From assembly GCA_026417115.1 (NCBI GenBank), contig JAOADW010000050.1, forward strand, positions 1 to 56,882: DNA of 56,882 bases, in the 5' to 3' direction. Below the pieces are notes generated by a model. The model was not told where the DNA came from and did not search any database. It saw only the letters and a list, made by a program, of their open reading frames with translations. Below, in pieces: positions 8,585 through 16,176 of this stretch; position 1 is the first letter of the stretch; every line of letters starts with the position of its first letter. Source of the DNA: Rhodocyclaceae bacterium (GTDB lineage: Bacteria; Pseudomonadota; Gammaproteobacteria; Burkholderiales; Rhodocyclaceae). A program made the translations under genes and the position numbers.

Positions 8585-8974
8585 TCAGCCCGCGCGGCTG
8601 GCTTTGCTGGCTTTGGCCTTCGCGCCTTTCCGTCCCTTGCGAAAGCGGTTCTTGCCAGCGCCTGCTGTTTTGCCGGCGAGTGCGAAATGAGGAGGATTGC
8701 CTACGCGATTGCCGGGCGCGAGTTGGATCTCGAGTTCGTTGATCTCGTCCCACTCAGCGTCCGTCCGATCGCGTTCGGGGATCGCCAAGAGCTCGCGCAA
8801 GCGACGCCGCGGATCCATGATGACGGTGGCGACTGCCGTTTGTGCCTCGGCGGCGGTTTCGTTTTCAGGCAGTTTTTCCTCGTTTTCGGAGACGTCGTTC
8901 AATTTGGCACCCACAAGGCCATCCATCGCTAGAAATACGTGCACTGCCACCTGCCCGTTCGGCACTGGGCTCAA
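8585..8974 (-). CDS. Conserved-looking small protein with a basic tail, function unknown
   Basis: Up to 129 residues from a TTG at 8974, or 113 from the ATG at 8926; neither has a clear ribosome binding site. The middle is acidic and helical (RRRLRELLAIPERDRTDAEW, then DEINELEIQLAPGNR) and the last 30 residues are rich in K, R, A and G (KNRFRKGRKGAKAKASKAS), suggesting nucleic-acid binding by a disordered tail. The mid-section has the look of a conserved protein rather than a shadow frame. It lies 7 bases upstream of livH on the same strand, so it may be the first gene of that operon. I do not recognise a named family. Confidence 0.55.
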   Translation of the reverse strand: MSPVPNGQVAVHVFLAMDGLVGAKLNDVSENEEKLPENETAAEAQTAVATVIMDPRRRLRELLAIPERDRTDAEWDEINELEIQLAPGNRVGNPPHFALAGKTAGAGKNRFRKGRKGAKAKASKASRAG

Positions 8975-9189
8975 ATAGACGTTCGATTTTCCGTCGCGAG
9001 TATCGGCAGGGCACGCAGGCTCTCGTCGTTGCCCTGCTGACGGATGCTGCGAAAATGGCGCTTTTCGTGCGCGCGCCGCGCGGCAGGGCGGCCCTCATTG
9101 GTGTCGACGATTGGGCGCGAACTTTACCGCGAGGAGCCTGCTTCGTCAACCGTGAAAGGCGCCGCCCCGGGTGCGCACACCGGTCGGAA

Positions 9190-9777
9190 TTACGCAGCGA
9201 AATTTTGTGCTGCGAAATCCCAGTTCGCGAGATGGGTAAGGAAGGTCTCGACGAATTTCGGACGTTGATTGCGATAGTCGATGTAGTAGGCATGCTCCCA
9301 CACATCGATGCAGAGCAAGGGCTTGTCGCCGGTCGTCAAGGGGGTGCCGGCAGCACCCATGTTGACGATATCGACCGAGCCGTCGGCTTTTTTCACGAGC
9401 CATGTCCAGCCAGAGCCGAAATTGCCAACGGCAGAAGCCTGAAAGGCTTTCTTGAACTCTTCAAAGGAACCCCATTTCTTTTCGATCGCCGTCGCCAGCG
9501 CGCCGGTTGGGGCGCCTCCTCCACCGGGCTTCATCGAGTTCCAGAAAAAGGTGTGATTCCATACTTGCGCGGCGTTGTTGTAGATGCCGCCAGCGGGGGC
9601 AGTCTTCACGATGTCTTCGAGTGTCTTGTTCTCGTATTCGGTACCTTTGATCAGGTTGTTGAGGTTGGTGACATAGGCTTGATGATGCTTCCCGTAATGG
9701 TATTCGAGGGTTTCCTCCGACATGTAGGGAGCGAGCGCATTTTTCGCGTACGGCAAGGGGGGAAGGATGTGTTCCAT
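9190..9777 (-). CDS. sodB: Superoxide dismutase [Fe]
   Basis: A 195-residue Fe-type SOD that converts superoxide to oxygen and hydrogen peroxide in the cytoplasm. Metal ligands are H27 (HYGKHH), H75 (QVWNHTFFW), D158 and H162 ([18 protein letters not shown]). The FFW after the second ligand, and the Q- and A-rich surroundings (NNAAQVWNH), fit the iron rather than the manganese class. A strong ribosome binding site AAGGAGAT sits just before the ATG. A promoter and an inverted repeat lie upstream, inside and beside the xseA 3' end. Confidence 0.96.
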   Translation of the reverse strand: MEHILPPLPYAKNALAPYMSEETLEYHYGKHHQAYVTNLNNLIKGTEYENKTLEDIVKTAPAGGIYNNAAQVWNHTFFWNSMKPGGGGAPTGALATAIEKKWGSFEEFKKAFQASAVGNFGSGWTWLVKKADGSVDIVNMGAAGTPLTTGDKPLLCIDVWEHAYYIDYRNQRPKFVETFLTHLANWDFAAQNFAA

Positions 9778-9826
9778 CGTCGATCTCCTTGGTTTGGCTG
9801 TTGGGGAAAAAGTGAACCCTTTTATT

Positions 9827-9870
9827 TCATTCCGCGAATGATAATGTGCGATCAGGGAGAGAAATTACAA
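9827..9870 (-). promoter_or_regulatory. Candidate sodB promoter with operator-like inverted repeat
   Basis: Read on the minus strand, TTGTAA (9870-9865) and CATTAT (9846-9841) form a -35/-10 pair with an 18-base spacer. At the expected transcription start lies a perfect inverted repeat TCATTC-CGC-GAATGA (9827-9841), flanked by ATAAT. It contains GATAAT-like half-sites as in Fur boxes, but only partly fits the 19-bp consensus. Iron or redox control of sodB is plausible from other bacteria; the regulator here is inferred. Confidence 0.45.
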
Positions 9871-11190
9871 GTCGGTGGCGAGAATGCGCGCGTGCGCGCG
9901 CCCCCTTGCAAAGATCAGCTCGACCGTTTGATCGACATGCACGGCATCGCTGTGGGTGACGACTTCGCCTGTTTCCGTGCGCACGATGCTGTAGCCGCGC
10001 GCCAATACCGCCAGGGGCGAGAGCGCCTGCAAACGGTGACTGAGCCTTTCTAGCGCCCGGCGTCGCTGATCGAGGGTCTGCGCCATGGCGTGCTGGAGCC
10101 GAGTGGAAAGCCTGTCTTGTCGCAGTCGCATGCGGGCAAGCAGAGGGGCTCCTTTGAGGAGCGCGAGGCGATAGCGCATGAAGCGCTCTCGAGCCCGCCC
10201 AAGGCGTTTGTGCAGGGCGGCGGCTAGGCGATGCGCCAAGACTGAAAGCCGCTGTCTTCGCTCTCTCAACCTTTGGCGAGGATCGCTGAGCCGCAAAGCC
10301 AAGCGATCGAGAATTTGCGCATGATGAGAAAGACGCCGACGCATGGCTTGGGCGAGGCGGTCTGACAGGGTTCTCAGTTCCCGACGCGTCGCGAACCAGC
10401 CTGCTGTGGCGAGTTCGGCGGCGGCCGTCGGCGTGGCGGCGCGCACGTCTGCAGCAAGGTCGGCCAGCGTGATGTCAGTTTCATGTCCCACGCCGACGAT
10501 GGTGGGGAGAGAAGCAGATGCGAGCCGACGGACGAAAGCTTCGTCATTGAATGCCCAGAGGTCTTCGAGGCTACCGCCGCCTCGCACGATCAGCAGGAGA
10601 TCGCATTCGGCGCGCTCGCACGCCTGCTCGAGCGCCGTCATGAGGCTTGCAGGCGCCGCCTCCCCCTGGACGAGGCTGGGATAAAGGATCAACTCGAGAT
10701 GGGGGGCACGACGCCGACAGGCTGCCAACACATCGCGTAAGGCCGCGGCGGAAGGCGAAGTGATCACGCCGAGGCGTGCGGGAAAGCGGGGCAGAGGTTT
10801 CTTGCGCTCGGCTGCGAACAGGCCCTCGGCTTCCAGTCGCTGCCGCAGTTTGAGAAACAGCTCGTAAAGACGACCCATGCCGGCTCGCCGCATGGCCTCG
10901 ATGGTGAGCTGAAATTCGCCGCGCGCTTCGTAAAGGGTGACCAGGGCTTGCACATCGACGCATTGCCCGTTCTCGAGGCGGAAAGGGACGAGCTGGGCAC
11001 GAGAGCGAAACAATGCGCAGCGTACTTGGGCAGATTCGTCCTTCAACGTGAAATAGACGTGGCCCGAGGGGGCGCGCGCCAGGTTGGAAATTTCGCCGCT
11101 CACCCATAGCAAGGGAAAGCCGCTTTCGAGCAGCTCACGGGCGCGACGATTGAGCTCACTGACCGTCAAAGGAGGCGGAGGCGCCATCAT
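9865..11190 (-). CDS. xseA: Exodeoxyribonuclease VII large subunit
   Basis: XseA, with several copies of XseB, degrades single-stranded DNA into acid-soluble oligonucleotides. The 441-residue product has an N-terminal OB-fold (LTVSELNRRARELLE, GHVYFTLKDESAQVRCALF), a catalytic region beginning PLPRFPARLGVITSPSAAALRDVL and containing LLLIVRGGGSLEDLWAFNDE and TIVGVGHETDITLADLAADVRAATPTAAAE, a long charged coiled coil, and a C-terminal beta segment LARGYSIVRTETGEVV. Two adjacent ATG codons (11190 and 11187) can start it. xseB is not nearby. Confidence 0.96.
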   Translation of the reverse strand: MMAPPPPLTVSELNRRARELLESGFPLLWVSGEISNLARAPSGHVYFTLKDESAQVRCALFRSRAQLVPFRLENGQCVDVQALVTLYEARGEFQLTIEAMRRAGMGRLYELFLKLRQRLEAEGLFAAERKKPLPRFPARLGVITSPSAAALRDVLAACRRRAPHLELILYPSLVQGEAAPASLMTALEQACERAECDLLLIVRGGGSLEDLWAFNDEAFVRRLASASLPTIVGVGHETDITLADLAADVRAATPTAAAELATAGWFATRRELRTLSDRLAQAMRRRLSHHAQILDRLALRLSDPRQRLRERRQRLSVLAHRLAAALHKRLGRARERFMRYRLALLKGAPLLARMRLRQDRLSTRLQHAMAQTLDQRRRALERLSHRLQALSPLAVLARGYSIVRTETGEVVTHSDAVHVDQTVELIFARGRAHARILATDL

Positions 11191-11222
11191 GGAAACCCTT
11201 CGAAACTCTTGTTCCCTCTATC

Positions 11223-11432
11223 TTATCAACAGGCGACCATTTTCCTCGGGATTGAAGAAGAACGGCATAGGCATGGCGCCAAGACCCGCTTGGATAGGTA
11301 TAACTATTTGATAAGAAAGAAAAAAATGCCTGGCCAATTTTGGCGCGAAGTAACAAAAGTCTTTGCGTGATGCCCACTTACCGTCATCGTTCAAAAGAAA
11401 TTCACAAAGTTTTCCACAGTTTTTGTGGATAA
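11223..11432. promoter_or_regulatory. Intergenic region with DnaA-box-like sites
   Basis: The 273-base gap between divergent xseA and the Sel1 gene contains TTATCAACA (11223-11231), TTTTCCACA (11410-11418) and, on the other strand, an exact TTATCCACA (11432-11424). The last two form an inverted repeat TCCACA-GTTTT-TGTGGA. Between them is an AT-rich stretch at about 11298-11330. DnaA binding is inferred from the consensus TTATNCACA. A chromosome origin is unlikely here because the rRNA operon on the left would be transcribed towards it. Confidence 0.4.
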
Positions 11433-11463
11433 AGAGGGATCCGCATAGGGTTATCCTTTGACC

Positions 11464-12402
11464 ATGTCTGCAACCCTGGTGTCTGTCCTGACTTGGCCGG
11501 CGAACCTGGACGGCGCTGACGAAGAGCCTCTGAGCGTCGTCGAGCGGGCCGTGGATTGGCTTGGGAGCCCATGCGAATGGACGCCCTGCTGGGCGCAGAT
11601 GGAAAACACCGAGCTTTTGCGCATGGCGCGCGGAGGCAACGGACGAGCGCAGGCAGCGCTTGCTTGGCGCCTCGGGTTTGGCCGCATACCAGAGCGCGAT
11701 GAGCAGCGGGCGCGCGCATGGGCCTTGGCGAGCGCCGGCCAGGACTGCCCAGAGGGGTGGGCCGTGTTGGGCTGGCTCTTGTATGCCGCGGGTGAATATA
11801 GGCGCGCCGCGGATTGCTTCGAGCGCGCTTCAGACGGTCAAGCGCCCCTTGCCAGCGCAGGCCTGGGACTCTGTTTGCTCCGTGGCGAGGGCAGAGACGT
11901 TGATGTCGAACGAGGCCATCGGCTGTTGCGCGCGGCGGCAGAGAAAGACGAACCTTGGGCGGCCTATTGGTTGGGCCATTGTGCGTATTTCGGCATTGGG
12001 CTGGAGAAGGATTACGAACAGGCGGCCGTCTGGCTCGAGCGCGCGGGTCGTGCTGGAGTCGCCGAAGCCGAGGACCTTTTCGCGCGCTGCCTGTTTTTTG
12101 GACGCGGGCGTCCTGTGGATCGGAGGGCGGCGGCCCTTCATTGGCAGAATGCGGCGCGAGCAGGGGTCCCCTCTGCGCAATTCGCGTGGGGATTGTGTCT
12201 TCTCCAGGGGGTGGGTTGTCGCGCTGATCCTTCCGCCGCGCTGCCTTGGCTGCGTTCTGCTGCACGCGCGGGCATCGTTCCTGCAATGCAGGCTTTGGCG
12301 CGCTGTTTGTCCCAGGGCAGGGGCTGTCGTCCCGATCCCGTCGCTGCAGATCACTGGTACAGGCGCGCGGCCCATGCCGGAAAGGCCAGCCCAGATTCCT
12401 AA
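11464..12402 (+). CDS. Sel1-like repeat protein
   Basis: A 312-residue protein made mostly of alpha-helical Sel1/TPR-like repeats of about 35 residues. Repeating signatures include ARAWALASAGQDCPEGWAVL, LLRGEGRDVDVERGHRLL, GIGLEKDYEQAAVWLERA, RGRPVDRRAAALHWQNAA, GVGCRADPSAALPWLRSA and GRGCRPDPVAADHWYRRA, roughly residues 65-305. No signal peptide or membrane helix is evident, so it is probably a cytoplasmic scaffold; the partner is unknown. Start choice is uncertain: ATG 11464, TTG 11458, or the internal ATG at 11599, which begins MENTELLRMARGG. The stop overlaps that of envZ by 4 bases in convergent orientation. Confidence 0.8.
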   Translation: MSATLVSVLTWPANLDGADEEPLSVVERAVDWLGSPCEWTPCWAQMENTELLRMARGGNGRAQAALAWRLGFGRIPERDEQRARAWALASAGQDCPEGWAVLGWLLYAAGEYRRAADCFERASDGQAPLASAGLGLCLLRGEGRDVDVERGHRLLRAAAEKDEPWAAYWLGHCAYFGIGLEKDYEQAAVWLERAGRAGVAEAEDLFARCLFFGRGRPVDRRAAALHWQNAARAGVPSAQFAWGLCLLQGVGCRADPSAALPWLRSAARAGIVPAMQALARCLSQGRGCRPDPVAADHWYRRAAHAGKASPDS

Positions 12403-13727
12403 GCCGAGGGGAGGATCAGACAGGCGCTGAGGCCGCCGCCCACACGGTTCGCGAGTGCCAGGCGGCCCCCCATCGTTTGCATCGCGCGTTCGACGATGGC
12501 CAGTCCCAGGCCCGTGCCGGTCGTGTCGCTACGTGCAACGTCGCCACGCACGAAGGGTCTTTTGACCCGCTGCAGTGAGGCTTCGTCGATGCCTGGACCA
12601 CGATCGGCGATCTCGATGACGATCTCCTCGCCGGCTTTGCGCAAAGCGACCTCGATGCGGCTTGACTGTCCATAGCGGAGCGCGTTGTCGATGAGATTCG
12701 CGACTGCGCGCCGCAAGGTCATGGCTGCGGCCCGGCAGCGCAGCGGTTCCTGGGGTAAAGAGAGGGCGATGCGTTCAGGAAAACGCTGGGCGAATTCGCT
12801 CAGTAATTCGGCGGGGTCAATCAGCTGCTCGCTTCGTTCGAGCGGCCGCGCGAAATCGAGGAACTGCCCAATCGTGCGGTCCATGTCGTCGATGTCGGCG
12901 CTCATCGCGGCGCGTGCGGCCTCTTCCGTGACATACATTTCGATGTCCATGCGCAAGCGGGCAAGCGGCGTGCGCAAATCATGAGAGACGCCCGCGAGCA
13001 ACAGCGCCCGGTCCTCGGCGGCGCGTTCGAGGTCGGTGTTCATTTGGTTGAAAGCCTTGATGACGGCGACGAGCTCACTGGGGCCTTCCTCCGCCAGAGG
13101 CGCCGTCGGCTGGCCAGCGCCGACCTTGCGTGCGGCATGGGCGAGGGCGGCCAAAGGGCGATTGAGACGCCAGACGATCCACCATGCGCCGAGGAGCGCC
13201 GCAGCCAAGACAAGCGCGCCCCATGCGAGCCAGCCGAGCGGGCCGGGCCGTTCCAGGCGGGCGCGCGGCAGGGCGAGCCAATAGCTTTCCTCGTCATCGG
13301 GCAATAAGCGCAAGCGCACGAAAAAGCCCGCTTCGCCATTGACTGACCAGGCGATCATCGTTTTTTCGCCGAGCCGTGTTTCGAGCTCGCGGCCTAGGCG
13401 CGTGAAAAAGGCGTTTGCAGGCGGCGCTTCGAGAAGGTCATGCGCATCCGCCGGATAGAGGCGAATGCCCTCGCGATCAGAAAGTTCGGCGAGCAAGGCG
13501 CGTCGGCGCTCGGGGTGAGCGGCAAGCAGCGCGGCGCGCGTGAGATTGCTGACGCTTGCGACGATTTGAGCGATTTGACGGGCGCGCCGATCCAACTCGA
13601 CGCGTTCGAAAATCGTGATCCAGGCCGCGACGGAAAGCAACATCAAGGCGGCGATCAACAGGAAGGAGCGGGCCAGCAAACTTGCCGGCCAAAGGCGTCG
13701 TAAGGAAAGTTTATCGCGGCTCGCCAT
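12399..13727 (-). CDS. envZ: EnvZ-type osmosensor histidine kinase
   Basis: A 442-residue membrane kinase with helices at about 19-38 and 165-186, a HAMP domain at about 188-240, the HisKA motif LAGVSHDLRTPLARLRMDIEM with H249, and an HATPase domain with NLIDNALRYG, ADRGPGIDEA and GTGLGLAIVERAMQTMGG. The ATG at 13727 overlaps the ompR stop by 17 bases and gives the family N-terminus (MASRDKLSLRRLWP); a longer frame would run through ompR. By family it phosphorylates OmpR in response to envelope or osmotic conditions. Confidence 0.92.
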   Translation of the reverse strand: MASRDKLSLRRLWPASLLARSFLLIAALMLLSVAAWITIFERVELDRRARQIAQIVASVSNLTRAALLAAHPERRRALLAELSDREGIRLYPADAHDLLEAPPANAFFTRLGRELETRLGEKTMIAWSVNGEAGFFVRLRLLPDDEESYWLALPRARLERPGPLGWLAWGALVLAAALLGAWWIVWRLNRPLAALAHAARKVGAGQPTAPLAEEGPSELVAVIKAFNQMNTDLERAAEDRALLLAGVSHDLRTPLARLRMDIEMYVTEEAARAAMSADIDDMDRTIGQFLDFARPLERSEQLIDPAELLSEFAQRFPERIALSLPQEPLRCRAAAMTLRRAVANLIDNALRYGQSSRIEVALRKAGEEIVIEIADRGPGIDEASLQRVKRPFVRGDVARSDTTGTGLGLAIVERAMQTMGGRLALANRVGGGLSACLILPSA

Positions 13728-14451
13728 CGGGAACGAAAACGTAGCCGAATCCCCAAACGGTTTGGATGAAACGGGGTTGGGCGGGGTCGTCTTCGACCAA
13801 TTTACGCAGTCGCGAGACTTGCACGTCGATCGCGCGATCGAAGACGCCCTGTTCACGCCCGCGTGCAAGTTCCATTAATTTGTCGCGCGAAAGCGGCTGA
13901 CGCGGATGCCTGACGAGCACCGAGAGCAACGCGAATTCGCCGGTGGTCAGCCGCTGCGTCTGACCATTCTTGGTCAATTGACGGCTGCCGAGGTCGAGCG
14001 TGACGTTGCCGAAACGGACGATTTCCGCGCAGGGGGCCGGCGCGCCCGCTGGCCGCGGGTGGCCTTTGCGACGGAGGATGGCGTGGATGCGCGCCACCAA
14101 TTCACGGGGGTTGAAAGGCTTGCCGAGGTAATCATCGGCCCCCAACTCGAGGCCGACGATGCGATCGATGTCGTCGCCTTTTGCGGTGAGCATCAAAATC
14201 GGCAGCTCGCGAATGGCGTCTTCGCTGGCGGCGCGCAAACGGCGGCAGATCGATAGACCATCTTCGCCGGGCAACATGAGATCGAGTATCAGTAGATCGA
14301 AATATTCGCGCGCGAGTTGGCGATCCATCTGGGCGGCGTCGGCGGCCGTTTTGACGGCGAATCCTTGGCTTTCGAGATAGCGCTCGAGCTGGCTGCGCAA
14401 ACGGAGATCGTCATCGACGACGAGCAATTTAGGCAGGCGTTTCGTTTCCAT
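13711..14451 (-). CDS. ompR: OmpR-type response regulator
   Basis: A 246-residue regulator. The receiver domain has VVDDD near residues 11-15, phospho-acceptor D57 (LILDLMLPGEDG), T in LMLTAKGDD and K in YLGKPFNPREL. A winged-helix domain follows, with RQLTKNGQTQRLTTGEFALL, RDKLMELARGREQGVFDRAIDVQVSRLRKLVEDD and IQTVWGFGYVFVPDG. The RGRE..VFDRAIDVQVSRLR segment is typical of OmpR. It is the first gene of ompR-envZ and is divergent from a small periplasmic-protein gene, sharing a 111-base regulatory gap. Confidence 0.94.
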   Translation of the reverse strand: METKRLPKLLVVDDDLRLRSQLERYLESQGFAVKTAADAAQMDRQLAREYFDLLILDLMLPGEDGLSICRRLRAASEDAIRELPILMLTAKGDDIDRIVGLELGADDYLGKPFNPRELVARIHAILRRKGHPRPAGAPAPCAEIVRFGNVTLDLGSRQLTKNGQTQRLTTGEFALLSVLVRHPRQPLSRDKLMELARGREQGVFDRAIDVQVSRLRKLVEDDPAQPRFIQTVWGFGYVFVPDGEPR

Positions 14452-14493
14452 GGCGTTAGGATAACGCCGAACGCAGCCTAAAAATTACCGAAT

Positions 14494-14508
14494 GTTGCCA
14501 GTCGCAAC
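14494..14508. promoter_or_regulatory. Inverted repeat between ompR and the small periplasmic gene
   Basis: GTTGC-CAGTC-GCAAC is followed closely by ATGCAACCGC and TTGTTACAAA, giving several related GTTGC/GCAAC and GTTACA half-sites in about 35 bases. OmpR sites often contain GTTAC-type half-sites, so autoregulation or shared control is possible, but this is inferred from layout only. Confidence 0.3.
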
Positions 14509-14562
14509 GCATGCAACCGCTTGTTACAAACGATGGCAGGGACCTCGGGGAAGACGTCTAGA

Positions 14563-14928
14563 ATGCCTTCGATGAAAACGGTGTGCGCCTGGTTGGGGGT
14601 CTTTTTTTTCGCGGCGTCGGCAGCTTACTCGGGGCAGACGGGCGCCAGCCCCTGGCCGCCCATGCCGCCCCACCCGTACGGGTGGGCGGAGCGTTCCGCC
14701 GAAGAACGCGAAGCGTGGCGAAAAGAGCGGCGAAAATGGCACGAGACATGGCGCGAACTCTCTGCAGAAGAGCGTGAGGCCTTGCGCCAAGAGAGGCGTC
14801 GCCTACATGAGGCTTGGCGCGAGCTCCCGCCAGAAGAACGGCTGCGTCTGCGTCGGGACATCCAAGAGGCCGGCGATCAGCTTTATCCTCGCCGAGGCGC
14901 TGCGCCTCGTCAGCCTCTCTCCGAATGA
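14563..14928 (+). CDS. Small exported charged-repeat protein, function unknown
   Basis: 121 residues from the ATG at 14563 (MPSMKTVCAWL), or 118 from 14572. A signal peptide is followed by cleavage after SAAYSGQ or nearby. The mature part has a P/W/Y-rich start (PWPPMPPHPYGW) and then three helical repeats of about 22 residues with the pattern S/PAEER-EAWRKER-RKWHETWREL, strongly charged and likely coiled-coil. The repeat style resembles DUF3106 and, more loosely, the periplasmic Spy/CpxP/ZraP helpers, but no match is certain. It is divergent from ompR-envZ, which makes an envelope-stress role a reasonable guess. Confidence 0.65.
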   Translation: MPSMKTVCAWLGVFFFAASAAYSGQTGASPWPPMPPHPYGWAERSAEEREAWRKERRKWHETWRELSAEEREALRQERRRLHEAWRELPPEERLRLRRDIQEAGDQLYPRRGAAPRQPLSE

Positions 14929-14932
14929 TCCC

Positions 14933-14967
14933 TTGACAAGTGCAAGAGAATGCGCTTGGATGATAAT
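14933..14967 (+). promoter_or_regulatory. Possible promoter of the DsrC-family gene
   Basis: An exact TTGACA (14933-14938) and GATAAT (14962-14967, within TGATAATAT) precede the gene, but the spacer is 23 bases, longer than the 16-18 preferred by sigma70. Either only the -10 is used or a different -10 such as TTGGAT (14956-14961) pairs with the -35. Confidence 0.35.
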
Positions 14968-14969
14968 AT

Positions 14970-14986
14970 CCGAGCAAAAAGCTCGG
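14970..14986 (+). promoter_or_regulatory. 5' leader hairpin directly before the ribosome binding site
   Basis: CCGAGC-AAAAA-GCTCGG is a perfect 6-bp stem with an all-A loop. It ends two bases before the strong Shine-Dalgarno AAAGGAGG that serves the ATG at 15000. It could stabilise the message or tune initiation; there is no T-run, so it is not a terminator. Confidence 0.4.
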
Positions 14987-14999
14987 GAAAGGAGGCGTT

Positions 15000-15365
15000 A
15001 TGCTCGACATCAACAAGTTCATCGTACATGCCGACTGGCTGGAACGCGACCCGGATGGACATTTTGCCGATATGCCGCACTGGTCGCCGAAAGTGGCCCA
15101 AGAACGGGCTGAGCGCGAAGGGATCGTACTGACGGAGGCACATTGGGAAGCGATCGCTTGGCTTCGCGAACACTATCGACGCACAGGGCCTCAGTGGCGG
15201 GCGAAAGAAGTGACGCGGGCATTTGCGCAAGCCTATGACGAACAAGGCGGGCTCCGATACCTCTACACCTTGTTTCCGCGTGGGCCTTTGACGCAAGGGT
15301 GTCAGCTGGCGGGTTTGCCTTTGCCCCACGGGGCGCTTGATCCTTCGTTCGGTAGCGTTCATTGA
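15000..15365 (+). CDS. DsrC/TusE-family protein with rearranged cysteine
   Basis: A 121-residue DsrC-fold protein. Family features are WSPKVAQERAEREGI, LTEAHWEAIAWLREHYRRTG and YLYTLFPRGPLTQGCQLAGLP. DsrC and TusE carry a redox-active cysteine as the penultimate residue (PTGCV ending). Here that position is alanine (A112 in PHGAL) and the chain continues into DPSFGSVH. The upstream cysteine (C101), which in DsrC pairs with the terminal one, is kept. It therefore cannot act as a standard TusE sulfur carrier and may be a regulatory or altered-thiol member. No dsr or tus partners are in the window. A strong ribosome binding site confirms the start. Confidence 0.88.
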   Translation: MLDINKFIVHADWLERDPDGHFADMPHWSPKVAQERAEREGIVLTEAHWEAIAWLREHYRRTGPQWRAKEVTRAFAQAYDEQGGLRYLYTLFPRGPLTQGCQLAGLPLPHGALDPSFGSVH

Positions 15366-15393
15366 GGGGGGTGAGGGCAGAGGGGCGTCCCCG

Positions 15394-16176
15394 TTAGGGA
15401 TTCCAGTCATGCCCATGGAGATGGCGGTGGAGGCGGGGACCGTGACGGTGACGATGGCGGTGGGCGAGGCCTGCCGCCTCGAGCAGGGAAAGATCGGCAA
15501 GCGCGCGCGTCGTCGGACCGTCGAAGAGTAACCGCCCCCCCGAAAGAATCCAGCAGCGAGCGCCCAGCTCGGCAGCCAGCGAAAGGTTGTGGGTGGCAAT
15601 GATGACCGTTTGCGAGGTGTCCAGCAAGTAGTCGGCCAGCCAGGCAACGGTCATCGGGTCGAGGTTGGCCGTGGGCTCGTCGAGCAACAAAAGCCGGGGC
15701 TTGAGCGCAAGCACGCAAGCCAAGGCGAGTTTTTGCTTCTCTCCACCCGAAAGCCGATAGGGACGCTCATCGAGGAGGTGCCCAAGCCCAAGCGTAGAAG
15801 CCCAGTAGGCCACGCGCTCTGCCTCATCGGGCAGGGCGAGACGACGCAGGCCATAGGCGATTTCGTCGCTTACGCTTGGATTGAACAACATGGCTTCCGG
15901 CTGTTGAAAGAGCAGCGCGCATTCGCTTCGAAAGCGCCGCGCGAAGGGGGTGCCTGCGGCCAATGTCGATTTCGAAAGGGGCACGCCCTCATAGGCGATT
16001 GCGCCGGAGGTCGGGAAAATCAAGCCGTTCAAAAGCATCAACAAGGTGGATTTGCCGCTGCCGTTGGCGCCGAGCACGACGATCTTGTCTCTTCGCGCAA
16101 CCGAAGCGGAGAGCCCTGCGAGCGCCGTGTTCCCGTCGTCCCACGCATAGCAAACGTCCGTGAGGGTGAGCGTCAT
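15394..16176 (-). CDS. nikO: Nickel/cobalt ECF transporter, ATPase (NikO/CbiO)
   Basis: The energising ATPase of an ECF importer, 260 residues. Walker A is GANGSGKST at about 36-44, the Q-loop is LLFQQPEAMLF, the signature LSGGEKQK at about 142-149, Walker B LLLLDEPTANLDP at about 162-174, and the switch ATHNLSLA. The last 22 residues are histidine-rich (HRHRHRHGPRLHRHLHGHDW), which suggests metal storage or sensing at the cytoplasmic face. Its ATG overlaps the nikQ stop by 4 bases. Nickel rather than cobalt is inferred from the NikR gene and operator at the head of the operon. Confidence 0.93.
   Translation of the reverse strand: MTLTLTDVCYAWDDGNTALAGLSASVARRDKIVVLGANGSGKSTLLMLLNGLIFPTSGAIAYEGVPLSKSTLAAGTPFARRFRSECALLFQQPEAMLFNPSVSDEIAYGLRRLALPDEAERVAYWASTLGLGHLLDERPYRLSGGEKQKLALACVLALKPRLLLLDEPTANLDPMTVAWLADYLLDTSQTVIIATHNLSLAAELGARCWILSGGRLLFDGPTTRALADLSLLEAAGLAHRHRHRHGPRLHRHLHGHDWNP

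Noticed and set aside
8842-10053. 403-codon frame on the plus strand
   Set aside because: It runs antisense to sodB and the end of xseA, both certain genes, and the translation has no domain character.
11191-11463. Chromosome replication origin at the DnaA-like boxes
   Set aside because: No dnaA, dnaN or rpmH nearby, only three good boxes, and the rRNA operon at the left would be transcribed head-on towards the origin, which is very rare.
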